Shown: positions 25,930 to 36,256, numbered from the stretch's first letter. The stretch is DNA of 64,000 bases from Polyangiaceae bacterium (GCA_016712345.1 JADJRH010000001.1:3534001-3598000); one strand, 5' to 3'. The notes: a model not told the origin generated them from the sequence alone. Program-made: numbers and translations.

Positions 25930-27231
25930 CTACGGGGTTGCGCAGGCGTTGAAAAACACCTTGGTTACCCCGTACCCTGACACCGCAAAATCAACCTTAC
26001 CATCACCGTTAAAGTCCGCTGCGGTGATTCCTTCGCCACCGTTGTTTGTACTAACCTGAATGGACCATTGAAAAGTTCCATCCCCTGTGTTGAGGAGCAG
26101 GTACACAGACTCGTTGAGGGAACTTGTAACGGCAAAGTCGATAAACGAATCGCCGTTAAAGTCCGCCGACGTGACGGCGCGGGGACTCTGACCGGATGGG
26201 TAGAATGTTGCGGCTTTAAACGTACCATCGCCCCAATTGTGAAAAATGGACGCATTGTTTGAAAAGCCGTTCACAACGGCGATGTCCGGCGCACCGTCAC
26301 CGGTGACATCACCATCGGCAAGGGCAAACGGGTTGTTGCCGGCCAGGTACATTCCCGGGCTGGCAAATGCGCCCCCGCCGTTGTTCAGAAACACCGTCAA
26401 ACTGGTAGACTGCGCTCCGGCGAGATCGGGCTTGCCGTCGCCGTTCAGATCCCCTGCAATGACCGCAATTGTTCCGGTCGATCCGGCTACCCCCACCGGA
26501 TCGGCCATTTGCCCACTTCCGTCGTTGTAGAGAATTGTCAGGTCGTTTGCGGCGACGGCCAGGTCGTTGTCACCGTCTCCGTCAAGGTCCGCCGCAGTGA
26601 GGCCATAGGCTGAATATGGCGCTTTATAATTGTAAGGTCCGTCAAAAATTCCCGCGCCGTCGTTAAAGAGCAGGCTGACATTATACCCGAACGAATTTAA
26701 TACAGCGATGTCTTTGTACCCATCGCCGTTCAGGTCGGTGAGCGCCAATGAGGTTGGGTTGTTGCTGGCTTCGTAGGGTACGGGCGTATCAAACGTGCCG
26801 TCCCCTTTGTTGAAAAAAACATCCACGCTCTGCGACAAGAAGTTGGCAACCACCAGGTCAGGTGCGCCGTCACCGTTCAGGTCTTCAGCGGCCACGTCGT
26901 CCGGGGCTTCAAATCCGTCGGGGTTGTCGGTGGGAAGATATGAACCTGCCTCTGTGAAAGTGCAGTTATTTACCGTGGTCGAAGTGCTCGTCGAAGCGGT
27001 TGTGTCCGAGGTTGTCGACCCCGATTCAGTGGTGGTGCCTGTAGAGCCGCCTGTGGAGCCGCCCGTTCCTCCCGTTTGTGCGGCACCTGTTCCGCCCGTG
27101 GTAGTCGAGCCGCCTTCACCGGCGGTTCCTGTGGAGGTTGTTCCAGATGTTGTATCGGCACCTTCAGCGCAGGCGAGTTGGGTGAGGGCCGTCAGCAAAA
27201 AGAGGCAAAAAGGGTAAGCCGTTCGTTTCAT
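25930..27231 (-). CDS. FG-GAP/VCBS-repeat surface lipoprotein
   Basis: 433 residues. The signal peptide ends in LACAEG (lipobox), followed by a Thr/Gly/Ser-rich linker (to about 90) and seven or so repeats of about 45 residues with the calcium-binding DLNGDGxPDLVVAN pattern (for example DLNGDGAPDLVVANF, DVTGDGAPDIAVVNG, DFNGDGKVDFAVSG). Such repeats fold as a beta-propeller and bind ligands at the cell surface. It is convergent with the SDR gene, with about 70 bp between, and upstream of another FG-GAP gene on the same strand. Confidence 0.85.
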   Translation of the reverse strand: MKRTAYPFCLFLLTALTQLACAEGADTTSGTTSTGTAGEGGSTTTGGTGAAQTGGTGGSTGGSTGTTTESGSTTSDTTASTSTSTTVNNCTFTEAGSYLPTDNPDGFEAPDDVAAEDLNGDGAPDLVVANFLSQSVDVFFNKGDGTFDTPVPYEASNNPTSLALTDLNGDGYKDIAVLNSFGYNVSLLFNDGAGIFDGPYNYKAPYSAYGLTAADLDGDGDNDLAVAANDLTILYNDGSGQMADPVGVAGSTGTIAVIAGDLNGDGKPDLAGAQSTSLTVFLNNGGGAFASPGMYLAGNNPFALADGDVTGDGAPDIAVVNGFSNNASIFHNWGDGTFKAATFYPSGQSPRAVTSADFNGDSFIDFAVTSSLNESVYLLLNTGDGTFQWSIQVSTNNGGEGITAADFNGDGKVDFAVSGYGVTKVFFNACATP

Positions 27232-27275
27232 GGCACGTCTTTCCAGAGGAGTCAGTTTCTACCCATGGGTCGGAT

Positions 27276-29360
27276 TTAAGAACGCAGATCGGAGCGCGAA
27301 AAAGGCTTCATTTTGCGCCTGCGAGCGCTCATGAGTACGCCGATCGCCGAGAGCGCAACCATCCAACCGCTGGAAGTGGAGTTGGTGTGATCTACCCGAC
27401 AGCCGCAGCCACCAGAATCGCCCGGTTCATCCACCTTGCCCGCGGAACCGCCGTTGGGTGGCGCTCCTGCGGTACCGCCGTTGCCCGCTCCGCCAACGGC
27501 GCCGCCCGCTCCGCCGACGGTGGCTTGTCCACCCATTCCACCTTGTCCGGTGGAAGTCATGCTGCCGCCCATTCCACCGGTTCCACCCGCTCCACCCGCT
27601 CCGCCTGTGACCGGCACTCCACCCGTTCCGCCCATGCCGGCCATTCCACCGGTGCCCGCCATTCCGCCTGAACCTCCCGTCCCGGAAGGTTGTGTACACA
27701 CCCCGATCTGACATGTTCCCATTGAACAGGGTGTACCCTGGGCTTCAACAACATCCGCGGGACACGTGGTGTTCATACCATCACATGTTTCAGCAGGGTC
27801 ACACTCTCCAGTAGAATTGCGACACGGTGCCCCGGCGTTTACAAGGCCACATTCACCATCCACCGATGCTCCCGCTGCCACGCTGCATGCCTGGCAGTCA
27901 ACTTCCCCATTTCCACATGCGCTGTCGCAACACACGCCGTCGGCACAAAAGCCGCTCACGCAATCCATTCCAGTTCCGCAAGGCTGGCCCAATGCGACCG
28001 GATCGTTCGTACGAAAAACGTACGCCGACCCCGACCATTCTCCCTGGTCGTTGTCCCAACCGCAACCTACCCAAAGGGTTTGACCTCTTAATGAGAGCGA
28101 GGAAGAAAAATACTCCCACAGTGCGGTGTCAGGTGCGGTTACCTTGGCCGTGGTTTTCCATTGGCCGGCCACGTCTTCTACCATGTGCGCCACGCCTGAA
28201 GAAACGGCCGCGCCGTTGCCGAACACGGCCCCCACCGACATCACGTTGGAAGAAATGGTAACGGCACTTCCAAATCGATCATCGGCACTGAGAGCCGGGG
28301 GTAGAACAAATTGCTCTTCTACCCAGGTGTTGCCATTTGTGTTTCGAAAAACGTATGCCCCACCGGAATCTTGACCGGCGCTGTCGCGAAACGGTGCACC
28401 CATGAGCGCTTTGTCACCTTCCAAAGCGATCGCTTCACCAAACCAGTCGCCGTCCATCCCGTTGCTGGGAACGAGCTTAGCCTGCTCCGTCCACTGTCCG
28501 GTCTGTTGGGAGAAGAGATATGCGGCGCCGGTTTCAACTCCATTTTTATACCCTCGAAATGCACCGACCATCACGCGCCCGCCGTCGATTGCGACAGACC
28601 GTCCAAACCCAATGCCCGACGCCGCATCGGCGGGTTTTAAGATCGCTCGTTCAGACCACTTTCCAAATGTTCGCCCGAATACATACGCCGCTCCCACGTC
28701 GAGTACCATGCCGTCGGCATGGTTGGGAGCGCCTACCACAATGGTGTCACCTTCAATGGCCACAGCTTGTCCAAACCAGTCATAGTCATTACCGCCGGAT
28801 GCGACGAGTTTTGCCTGTTGTTTCCATTGGCCGTTTTTTCTGACAAAAACGTATGCAGCCCCGGCATCATCGCCGTTTTTGTCTTCGTAGCGCGCGCCGA
28901 CAACAATTGTGTCTCTGTCAGCGGCAACCGAATACCCAAAAAATTCACCGGATTCACCGTCGCTCGCGAGGAGTTTGGTTTTTTCTACCCACGCGCTGCC
29001 ATCGTATTCAAACACATAGGCTGACCCGGCGTAGGTGCCTTTGTCGTCGTCCCACGGGGCGCCGAACACCGCGACATTTTCTGCCACGGCCGTTGAAAAC
29101 CCGAATCTGTCGCCACCTTCACCATCAACCGGCAATACTTTGGCGATCTGACTTACCACCAAGTCTGCCGGCTCCGCCGTAGCGGGTTTTGAATTGTACC
29201 CCTGCGTGGCCATGGGTAAAGCCGGCGAGGATTCAGATGATTCACCCCCGGGTGCACACGCCGAGATGGTGAACCCCAACATTGCGGCGAACCATGCGGA
29301 GCGATTCAGGTTCGTTGTTTGAATTTGAGTTAAGGTAGAAAAACTGCGTCGGCGCTTCAT
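27276..29360 (-). CDS. FG-GAP propeller lipoprotein with Cys-rich region and MYXO-CTERM tail
   Basis: 694 residues. Lipobox ISACAPG; then integrin-like FG-GAP repeats (DGEGGDRFGFSTAVAENV, GESGEFFGYSVAADRDT, VVGAP...GAAYVF) to about residue 420. A Cys-rich stretch follows (CGTGMDCVSGFCADGVCC...), then a Gly/Met-rich linker and a C-terminal GCGCRVDH, hydrophobic segment and ARRRKMK: the MYXO-CTERM sorting signal. Having both a lipobox and a MYXO-CTERM tail implies surface anchoring. The domain order resembles many Polyangia surface proteins. Confidence 0.85.
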   Translation of the reverse strand: MKRRRSFSTLTQIQTTNLNRSAWFAAMLGFTISACAPGGESSESSPALPMATQGYNSKPATAEPADLVVSQIAKVLPVDGEGGDRFGFSTAVAENVAVFGAPWDDDKGTYAGSAYVFEYDGSAWVEKTKLLASDGESGEFFGYSVAADRDTIVVGARYEDKNGDDAGAAYVFVRKNGQWKQQAKLVASGGNDYDWFGQAVAIEGDTIVVGAPNHADGMVLDVGAAYVFGRTFGKWSERAILKPADAASGIGFGRSVAIDGGRVMVGAFRGYKNGVETGAAYLFSQQTGQWTEQAKLVPSNGMDGDWFGEAIALEGDKALMGAPFRDSAGQDSGGAYVFRNTNGNTWVEEQFVLPPALSADDRFGSAVTISSNVMSVGAVFGNGAAVSSGVAHMVEDVAGQWKTTAKVTAPDTALWEYFSSSLSLRGQTLWVGCGWDNDQGEWSGSAYVFRTNDPVALGQPCGTGMDCVSGFCADGVCCDSACGNGEVDCQACSVAAGASVDGECGLVNAGAPCRNSTGECDPAETCDGMNTTCPADVVEAQGTPCSMGTCQIGVCTQPSGTGGSGGMAGTGGMAGMGGTGGVPVTGGAGGAGGTGGMGGSMTSTGQGGMGGQATVGGAGGAVGGAGNGGTAGAPPNGGSAGKVDEPGDSGGCGCRVDHTNSTSSGWMVALSAIGVLMSARRRKMKPFSRSDLRS

Positions 29361-29565
29361 TGATCGGGCCTCTCGGGTAGGTTGCGTCAGGGAGGCGAAA
29401 GAAAGAAGCGACGCTACAACTGCTATGCCAACGCAAGTTATTGCGGGAGAACGGAGCGGGTAGGTTCAACTTGATCGAAGATCTTCTTGTCAGCGGCCGT
29501 TTCACCTCGCCGAGGCCGCTTGACGGAGAACGCCAATGTTGGCGTTTCAGTGCCAAAGCCGGCCG

Positions 29566-30774
29566 TCAATCACCATCACAGGACGATGTGTACGCAGCGT
29601 CTTTGGGGTAGACGCTCACGGGGTTGATTACGCCCGACGCGCCGCGGGGTATTAAGTAGAGCGCATTGGCTTCATCGGTCACGGCAATGGTCGTGGACGA
29701 GACAGCGAGTGTTTTCAGGTCACCCTGAGCGCCGGGTAGAGTGATGATTTCAGGCAGGAGCACCGGATTTTCAAGCTCTGTCAGATCGTAGGTTCGAATG
29801 GTGTCGTCGGCGATCACATACGCCAGCGTGTCGGCAACCGTTAGGAGCGACCGTTTGCTGCCAACGTCAAACGTGTTCCAAGTGAAAGGTACGCCGTTGG
29901 ACCATTGAGAATCGGAGTGAAGATTCACCACCAAGAACAGGTTTTTGTTCTGAGTGTCAAACACCGCTCGATCCGTACTGATCGCCGCGCGAAGCACGTT
30001 GCCGTAGGCGTGTACACCGCTCTGATTGTACCCGTGGTTCATGACCACTTTGGGGACGCCGCCCTCAAAGGTGTACACATCCACCTCTTGGGCTTCTACA
30101 CCTGTAGGGTGGTTCCATGAGGCGTACACCTCGTTGTTGAGAATGTGCGACTTTTCAGAGTAGTAGAAACAGGCTCCCGTTTCAGCAATGGTAGGGTCCA
30201 GCGGTTCTGTTGGGTCGGTTAAGTCCATTTCAAGGGTGAGAGCATCCCAACCCGGTGCCGCACCGACGCAGAAAAATGCCTTGTTGTTTGAGGCCGCGAG
30301 CACGAGCGGCCCTTCGACATTTACCCCCATGGGAAAAGAGGATGCGAGCTTGGGCGCCTCGGGGTTTTCCATGTTGAAGACCTCCAATACGATCAGATCG
30401 TCTTTGGGGATGAGGCGAGCATAAATGCCATTTGCAACGCGCGCTAAATGAGCGGTTTCTGCGAGGGTAGGTTCGTTGAAAATAAGTCGCCAAAGGCCGT
30501 CGTCGCCGCGGCCGACGACGGCGTACGTTGGAGCGTTGTCTACCCGAGCCTGAAGGTGCAATGTATCACCGATAAACGTAGCGCTTTCCATATTGGTGAG
30601 CACGAGTGGCTCAGCGCTCACTTGGTCAGGTTCCGGCGTGCACGACGTGCTGGAAGGATCGCTGTCACTTACCAGAACTTCACCGCTGCATCCCGTGAGT
30701 ACGAGCGCGAGGAGTGAGCCGGTGAAACGGGTGATGGGTAGAAAAGAATGAACAGCGTGGTAGAAGCGAGTCAT
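29566..30774 (-). CDS. Lipoprotein with beta-propeller-like repeats
   Basis: 402 residues. Signal peptide with lipobox (LALVLTGCSG), then a beta-rich body with repeated blocks of the type TLHLQARVDNAPTYAVVG, LIVLEVFNMENPEAP, TIRTYDLTELENPVL. The x-V-F/Y-D-x-x-x-P-E-x-P pattern recalls LVIVD-type propeller repeats of surface proteins. No catalytic motif is visible. Divergent from sucA. Function unknown; probably surface-exposed. Confidence 0.65.
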   Translation of the reverse strand: MTRFYHAVHSFLPITRFTGSLLALVLTGCSGEVLVSDSDPSSTSCTPEPDQVSAEPLVLTNMESATFIGDTLHLQARVDNAPTYAVVGRGDDGLWRLIFNEPTLAETAHLARVANGIYARLIPKDDLIVLEVFNMENPEAPKLASSFPMGVNVEGPLVLAASNNKAFFCVGAAPGWDALTLEMDLTDPTEPLDPTIAETGACFYYSEKSHILNNEVYASWNHPTGVEAQEVDVYTFEGGVPKVVMNHGYNQSGVHAYGNVLRAAISTDRAVFDTQNKNLFLVVNLHSDSQWSNGVPFTWNTFDVGSKRSLLTVADTLAYVIADDTIRTYDLTELENPVLLPEIITLPGAQGDLKTLAVSSTTIAVTDEANALYLIPRGASGVINPVSVYPKDAAYTSSCDGD

Positions 30775-30979
30775 AGGCGAGCAGCCTGCATCATGCGCGC
30801 GGCGCCGGATCTTATTGCCTTCTTAATCCGCGTCGGAGCGAGTGCGAATGGGTATACGCAGCGCCGCATGTCCAAGCACTTTTGGGGTGGGTACACGAAA
30901 TGCAATTCGCGAAACTTCTGCCGGGCTTTGCTTTGAGGCTGGCAGATCGCGCTGTATCGCGATAACAAACCTGTCTGCC

Positions 30980-33829
30980 ATGTTGGTTGATTTCGGCGTT
31001 AACGCGGGTTTCGTAGAAGAGCTGTTCGCTCAATACCTTGAAAATCCTGAAGCGGTAGACCCGGCTTGGAGGGATTTTTTCGACGAGAGAACTCAAAAGC
31101 CCGCCCGGACCAAAGGGCCGATCATCCCTGAAAACGGCCATAAAAACGGCAACGGCAATGGGCACGGTGCGCTGCTTTACGCGTCTGAAGTTCCGCACGC
31201 CATGCACCTTCCCACGACTGAAGGGGAGGCGCTTGCGCAGGCGGCGTTGCACGCGCGCATCTACCAACTGGTGAACGCGTACCGTGTGCGCGGCCATTTG
31301 TTTGCCCATCTCGATCCGCTGGGTGTGCCGCCCAATGCGCCGCCCGAACTTGACCTGGCAAACTTTGGTCTTGGGCCTGAAGATTTGGACACGCTGTTTC
31401 CCACGGTTGACCTCGCCGGCGTGCCTCCTCAACTGACCCTGCGCGAAATTATACTCCGGCTTGAAGAAACGTACTGCCGATCCATCGGGGTTGAGTTTAC
31501 CCATGTTGAAGACCCCGAGCAGCGCACGTGGCTTCAAAAGCAAATGGAGTCTACCAAAAACCGGTTGGTTTTGGGTCGTGAAGATCAGCTCCGCATTCTG
31601 ACAAAACTCTCGGACGCTGAGATTTTTGAGCAGTTTATCCACCGCAGTTATGAAGCCGGAACCAAGCGGTTTTCGCTGGAAGGCGGAGAGAGCATGATTC
31701 CACTCCTCGACCTGATGGTGGAGCATGCCGGCGCACTTGGAGTGTCAGAAATTGTCATGGGTATGGCGCATCGCGGGCGCCTCAATGTGCTGGCCAACAT
31801 TCTCAACAAGAGCCCGCGAGAGATTTTTGCAGCGTTTGAAGATGCCGACGCGGAGCGATATCTCGGCAGCGGTGACGTGAAATATCACCTCGGCTATTCT
31901 ACAGACAGGTTGACCGAAACGGGTGCGCGCGTGCACCTGACAATGACGTTTAACCCCAGCCATCTTGAATTTGTAAACCCCGTTGTTGAAGGCCGGGTGC
32001 GAGCAAAACAAGACAGGCGAGGCGCCGATGATGCCGCGCGTCGAGCGGTGATGCCGCTCTTAATTCACGGTGATGCGGCGTTTATTGGTCAGGGCATTGT
32101 TCCTGAAACGCTGAATTTGTCGGGGCTGCCGGGTTATCAAACCGGTGGAACTGTACACCTCATTGTCAACAATCAGGTTGGGTTTACCACCAACCCTGAA
32201 GATTCGCGCTCAACTCGTTACGCGTCTGACATTACCCGCATGTTGAAAGTGCCGGTGATTCACGTCAACGGTGAAGATCCAGAAGCGGTTACCCATGTGG
32301 CCCGCCTTGCCATTGAGTGGCGGCAGCGGTTTGGAAAAGACGTGGTGATCGATATGTATTGTTATCGACGCTACGGTCACAATGAGGGTGATGAGCCCCG
32401 TTACACTCAGCCGCTCATGTACGCGGCGATTGATAAAAAGCCCACCGTTCGTCAGATCTATGTGAAGCGGCTCGTGGAGCTGGGTCAAATTTCTGAATCG
32501 CAGGCCGATGACATTGTTCGCCGCCGCCGTGAAGCGCTCGCTCAGGCGCTCGATGAGGTTAAACAAAGGGGCTTTGCGCCGGTCACATACGCCATGGGCG
32601 GCGTTTGGTCGCCCTATTACGGCGGCCCTGAAAAGATGAATCCGGATGTACCGACCGCGGTACCTGCCGACACGCTGATTGGGCTTGCAAAAAAGCTTTT
32701 AGAATACCCTGAAGGGTTTCACGTAAACCCCAAGATTGTGCCGCTTCTAAAAGCGCGGCATGACCGTTTGGCAGCGGGTGATTGGTTTGACTGGGGTACC
32801 GGTGAAATTCTGGCATACGCCACACTTTTGAATGAGGGTTCACCCGTTCGAATTTCAGGTCAGGACGTGCAACGTGGCACGTTCAGCCACAGGCACGCGG
32901 TGATTTGCGACTCTGCCACCGGTGAATATTTTGCCCCGCTGTCACGCACTTGTCAGAACGGCGCGCGCATTGAAGTGTACAACAGTCCTCTTTCAGAGGC
33001 GGGTGTGTTGGGATTTGACTTTGGGTATAGTCTTGACTACCCCGACGCGTTGGTCATTTGGGAAGCGCAGTTTGGCGACTTTCTAAACGGGGCGCAGGTG
33101 ATTGTAGACCAGTTTATCACCTCGTCTGAAGACAAGTGGCACCGCCTTTCGGGCATTGTGCTGTTTTTGCCCCACGGGTTTGAAGGTCAGGGCCCCGAGC
33201 ATTCAAGTGCGCGCATTGAGCGTTTTTTGCAGAACAGCGCTGAAGACAACATTCAGGTGTGCAATCTGACAACGCCGGCCCAACTCTTCCATGTGCTGCG
33301 CCGTCAGGTCAGGCGTCCGTGGCGAAAGCCGCTCATTATTTCCACTCCAAAAAGTTTACTTCGCGTTCCAACCACATCCAGCGGCCCGCATCGCCCGGTT
33401 TCTACCATTAAAGATTTGTCAGAAGGTAGGTTTCACCGCGCAATCGGAGATGTGAGCGGGCTCGACCCGAGCAACGCTCGCAAGATTTTGTTGTGTACGG
33501 GGAAACTCTACTACGAGCTTGCGCAGGCCCGTGACGCCCGCGGTATTCGCGATATTGCCATTGTCAGGCTTGAACAACTGTACCCACTCAACGAGGAGGT
33601 GCGCGACGTGTTGTCCCAGTACAAAGACGGCACCAAACTCGTGTGGGTACAGGAAGAGCCGCGAAACTACGGGTATTGGTATTATATCTGTGCCAATCTG
33701 CCTGAATTTTTGGGTGAACGTTTTCCTGTAACGTGTGTGGCCCGTGCGCCGAGCGCCAGCCCGGCCACAGGGTCAAAAGCGAGTCATTTGCTTGAGCAGC
33801 GTCGTTTGATCGACGAAGCGTTGGCCTGA
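30980..33829 (+). CDS. sucA: 2-oxoglutarate dehydrogenase E1 component
   Basis: About 949 residues from ATG 30980 (MLVDFGVNAGFVEELFAQYL, the usual E1 N-terminal motif); the frame is open further upstream but non-coding. It decarboxylates 2-oxoglutarate with thiamine diphosphate in the TCA cycle. GMAHRGRLNVLANIL and HGDAAFIGQG mark the diphosphate-binding core; QDVQRGTFSHRHAV and EFGYSL-like GFDFGYSLDYP are in the transketolase-type domain. A Lys/Gly-rich insert (NGHKNGNGNGHG) lies near residue 60. Length fits the family. The E2/E3 genes are not in the window. Confidence 0.95.
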   Translation: MLVDFGVNAGFVEELFAQYLENPEAVDPAWRDFFDERTQKPARTKGPIIPENGHKNGNGNGHGALLYASEVPHAMHLPTTEGEALAQAALHARIYQLVNAYRVRGHLFAHLDPLGVPPNAPPELDLANFGLGPEDLDTLFPTVDLAGVPPQLTLREIILRLEETYCRSIGVEFTHVEDPEQRTWLQKQMESTKNRLVLGREDQLRILTKLSDAEIFEQFIHRSYEAGTKRFSLEGGESMIPLLDLMVEHAGALGVSEIVMGMAHRGRLNVLANILNKSPREIFAAFEDADAERYLGSGDVKYHLGYSTDRLTETGARVHLTMTFNPSHLEFVNPVVEGRVRAKQDRRGADDAARRAVMPLLIHGDAAFIGQGIVPETLNLSGLPGYQTGGTVHLIVNNQVGFTTNPEDSRSTRYASDITRMLKVPVIHVNGEDPEAVTHVARLAIEWRQRFGKDVVIDMYCYRRYGHNEGDEPRYTQPLMYAAIDKKPTVRQIYVKRLVELGQISESQADDIVRRRREALAQALDEVKQRGFAPVTYAMGGVWSPYYGGPEKMNPDVPTAVPADTLIGLAKKLLEYPEGFHVNPKIVPLLKARHDRLAAGDWFDWGTGEILAYATLLNEGSPVRISGQDVQRGTFSHRHAVICDSATGEYFAPLSRTCQNGARIEVYNSPLSEAGVLGFDFGYSLDYPDALVIWEAQFGDFLNGAQVIVDQFITSSEDKWHRLSGIVLFLPHGFEGQGPEHSSARIERFLQNSAEDNIQVCNLTTPAQLFHVLRRQVRRPWRKPLIISTPKSLLRVPTTSSGPHRPVSTIKDLSEGRFHRAIGDVSGLDPSNARKILLCTGKLYYELAQARDARGIRDIAIVRLEQLYPLNEEVRDVLSQYKDGTKLVWVQEEPRNYGYWYYICANLPEFLGERFPVTCVARAPSASPATGSKASHLLEQRRLIDEALA

Positions 33830-33831
33830 AA

Positions 33832-34317
33832 ATGAAACCTCGACCCCCTGAATCCGGCACAGAGTCACTCCAAGATCTATACGCGCCCAAAAATCAATGT
33901 TTCGGCTGTGGTCCGGCAAACGACAAAGGGCTTCGTATAAAGAGTTTCGTTGTGGGTGATGAGGTGATTGCCGACTTTGTTGCCGAACCTCACCATCAGG
34001 CTTTTGGCGGGGTGTTAAACGGTGGAATCATCGGCGCCCTGCTCGACTGCCATTCAAACTGGACGGCCGCCTACCACTTGATGAAGGCAAAAGGCCTGGA
34101 GACGCCGCCGTGCACAGTCACGTCGGAGTTTCATGTTAAACTTCGAAGACCCACGCCGCTTGCGGGGCCAATTCACATTAAGGCGCATGTGGTGGAGTCT
34201 GAGGGTGACAAGGCAATTGTCGACGCAAGTCTGATGGCTGAAGGAAAAGAAACAGCCACCTGTCGAGGTGTGTTTGTGGCTGTCCGAGAAGGGCATCCCG
34301 CGTATCATCGATGGTAA
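33832..34317 (+). CDS. Hotdog-fold thioesterase (PaaI-like)
   Basis: 161 residues, starting 3 bp after sucA. The fold signature is FGGVLNGGIIGALLDCHSNW, the central helix of PaaI-type thioesterases with the catalytic acidic residue, preceded by NQCFGCGPANDKGL and followed by SEFHVKLRRPTPL. These enzymes hydrolyse acyl-CoA. The tight spacing implies co-transcription with sucA, though the physiological link is unclear. Confidence 0.85.
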   Translation: MKPRPPESGTESLQDLYAPKNQCFGCGPANDKGLRIKSFVVGDEVIADFVAEPHHQAFGGVLNGGIIGALLDCHSNWTAAYHLMKAKGLETPPCTVTSEFHVKLRRPTPLAGPIHIKAHVVESEGDKAIVDASLMAEGKETATCRGVFVAVREGHPAYHRW

Positions 34318-34364
34318 AATTCGAGTTGTCGGTTTGTTTTTTTTGCCGCTGAAAGGTTCGTTTT

Positions 34365-34775
34365 ATGAACATTCAGAAGTGGATGGTAGTCGGGGCGTTT
34401 CTGACGGTTGTTGGAAGTTTTGGAACGGCGCGCGCCGACGTGCCCGGGCCGCGTGAAGAGTGTGAAGTCGACGGGCTTGGTTGCGAGGCATGTTGGCAGT
34501 CATACGGGTCGGGTGAAGACGACCAAAAAGCGTTTAACGAATGCGCCGAAAAGCTCAAGGCAAAGGGGCTTTCAGAAGCCTGTCGCCATAGGCAGGGCGC
34601 GGGGGATTCTGTGTTTTTCTGCCCTGCCGGTGTGAATGCGGGAAAAACCGTAAAAGGTGGAGGGTGCGGCGCCTGTTCGGTTGGGAGTGAGGGTGATCTA
34701 CCCTTGTCGCTCAGCCTCGGCGCGCTGCTCGCGGTGAGCCTTGTGTACGCTCGTCGTCGCCTTAGAAAAAACTAG
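34365..34775 (+). CDS. Small Cys-rich protein with MYXO-CTERM tail
   Basis: 136 residues. N-terminal signal peptide (VVGAFLTVVGSFGTARAD), a Cys-containing body (EECEVDGLGCEACWQSYG, ACRHRQGAGDSVFFCPAG), then GGGCGACSVG, a hydrophobic stretch and ARRRLRKN. That end is a MYXO-CTERM signal, so the protein should be processed by a myxobacterial sorting protease and shown on the surface. Function unknown. A GAAAGG ribosome site lies just upstream. Confidence 0.75.
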   Translation: MNIQKWMVVGAFLTVVGSFGTARADVPGPREECEVDGLGCEACWQSYGSGEDDQKAFNECAEKLKAKGLSEACRHRQGAGDSVFFCPAGVNAGKTVKGGGCGACSVGSEGDLPLSLSLGALLAVSLVYARRRLRKN

Positions 34776-34782
34776 AACGTTG

Positions 34783-36207
34783 TCACTTCTTTTGCCGCGG
34801 CCGCTTGGAGCGCGCTGCGAGCCCCACCAGACCGAGGGCGAACAACGCGGCGCCCGAGGGTAGACCATTTGACATGGGAGCTGTGCGGCAGGCGCAGGCG
34901 CCCGGCTCTTCAATGGTTTCGTGATCGGGCAGCTCTTCCGTTTCTACATTGATGGGCGGCCCGTCTACGCCGGTGCCCTTGAGCACAACTTGTTGGAGAG
35001 GTTTGTCAGGATCGTTGGAACTGATGAGGACGGTTGTTGAAAACTCGCCCGCCTGCTGCGGTACAAACCTGAACGCGCTCTGCACCGTTTCTCCCGGCGC
35101 AATTTCAAGATTGGTGTCCCACAATTCAAACACTGGGTCATCCCCCGCAAGTACAACGGCGAGCTTGGCTTCACCGTCGTTGATGAGGTCAAACGGTTCG
35201 AGATTTTTTTGACCCACTTCAACCTTACCAAAGTCGACTTCAACAACGGGAAGGGTAAGATCGGGTAGAGGCGTGTGTACACGTACCGGGGTGAATGTCC
35301 ACTTGGTTTGGGTGATTGGGAACGAAATAGGAATATCCGCGATGGGGATGGACCAGCTTTGCCCGAGTAACTCCACGTAAAACGCGGGGATAAGGTGGAG
35401 CGTCCCATCGTAGTCAACTGTGCCTTCAGGATGCACGTCAACCAGAGTATTGGGGCCGCCGCTGTAGAGCATGTTCGACACACCGTCTTCGCTCAGAATG
35501 GGCCCACCGGCGACCGGCTGCTCGTTTTCAACCAATACAATTTGGGTAGTTGTATAGGTGGCCGTCAGCTCCATGGCCACGTCAAGTTCAAACCCGCCGT
35601 CAATGCCGGGAATGGACCCACCGATAATGGAGCCAATGCTGACCTGAGCCAATTTTTGCTGATCGGTTTTACTCGAAACGGCAAACCCGGGTGGGAAACC
35701 CCATGCATCAAACTTTTCTTTGGCGTCGACCTGAAAGTCAAATTGGGGAACGTACGGAATGTCACCTACCCAGTCATAGCTCTGACCGAGGATTTGAATG
35801 TGAACGGCCGCCTGAGCGCCCAACTCGGCGCCGTAATGGTAGGCGAGCATGCCGCCGTTGGGGTCACCGGGCGTTTGGAGCAGGAGCGTTCCAGGTTTTT
35901 CAGACTCCCACGATGTGATGAATGCGCCCTGTAATGAGACGCGGGTGTTTGCGTACACACCGGCCCAGATATGAACTTGAAGCGGGCTATTTGATGGTAC
36001 CCAGCCGGTGTCGAAATCCCACTCAATGGGCAGCGCGTCGATATGGTCATACGCGATGGGCGCCGTTTGGCAATAGAGCGGGTCGTCTTCACATGAAACG
36101 GCGAAGGTGTCGCCCGCCCGCGCTTGGCCCGTTGTTAGAAACGTCGCGAAGAACGCGGACGCCATGAGCGAAGAGAGAGCGGCGAGCTTGGCAATGTTGC
36201 GGCGCAT
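34783..36207 (-). CDS. Surface protein with ASH-like domain and MYXO-CTERM tail
   Basis: About 474 residues from ATG 36207 (MRRNIAKLAAL); the frame is open to 36294 but those residues look non-coding. Signal peptide to about QARAG, a long beta-rich region (residues 40-310), then an immunoglobulin-like choice-of-anchor/ASH domain (VDFGKVEVGQKNLEPFDLIN...FRFVPQQAGEFSTTVLISSN). The end EEPGACACRTAP, hydrophobic segment and ARSKRPRQKK is MYXO-CTERM. It is convergent with the other MYXO-CTERM gene, with only about 7 bp between the two stops. Confidence 0.8.
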   Translation of the reverse strand: MRRNIAKLAALSSLMASAFFATFLTTGQARAGDTFAVSCEDDPLYCQTAPIAYDHIDALPIEWDFDTGWVPSNSPLQVHIWAGVYANTRVSLQGAFITSWESEKPGTLLLQTPGDPNGGMLAYHYGAELGAQAAVHIQILGQSYDWVGDIPYVPQFDFQVDAKEKFDAWGFPPGFAVSSKTDQQKLAQVSIGSIIGGSIPGIDGGFELDVAMELTATYTTTQIVLVENEQPVAGGPILSEDGVSNMLYSGGPNTLVDVHPEGTVDYDGTLHLIPAFYVELLGQSWSIPIADIPISFPITQTKWTFTPVRVHTPLPDLTLPVVEVDFGKVEVGQKNLEPFDLINDGEAKLAVVLAGDDPVFELWDTNLEIAPGETVQSAFRFVPQQAGEFSTTVLISSNDPDKPLQQVVLKGTGVDGPPINVETEELPDHETIEEPGACACRTAPMSNGLPSGAALFALGLVGLAARSKRPRQKK

Positions 36208-36256
36208 GACGGGCCGATTATCGCCCGAATGGGTGCGGTTGGGTTTGTCAAAGCGA

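Noticed and set aside
27430..27680. Low-complexity CCGCC/TCCACC repeats with several ORFs
   Set aside because: This is the Gly-rich linker of the minus-strand MYXO-CTERM protein; the plus-strand ORFs are shadows.
26000..29200. Regular repeats resembling a CRISPR or tandem array
   Set aside because: They are protein-level FG-GAP/VCBS repeats in two minus-strand genes; the DNA units vary and there are no spacers.
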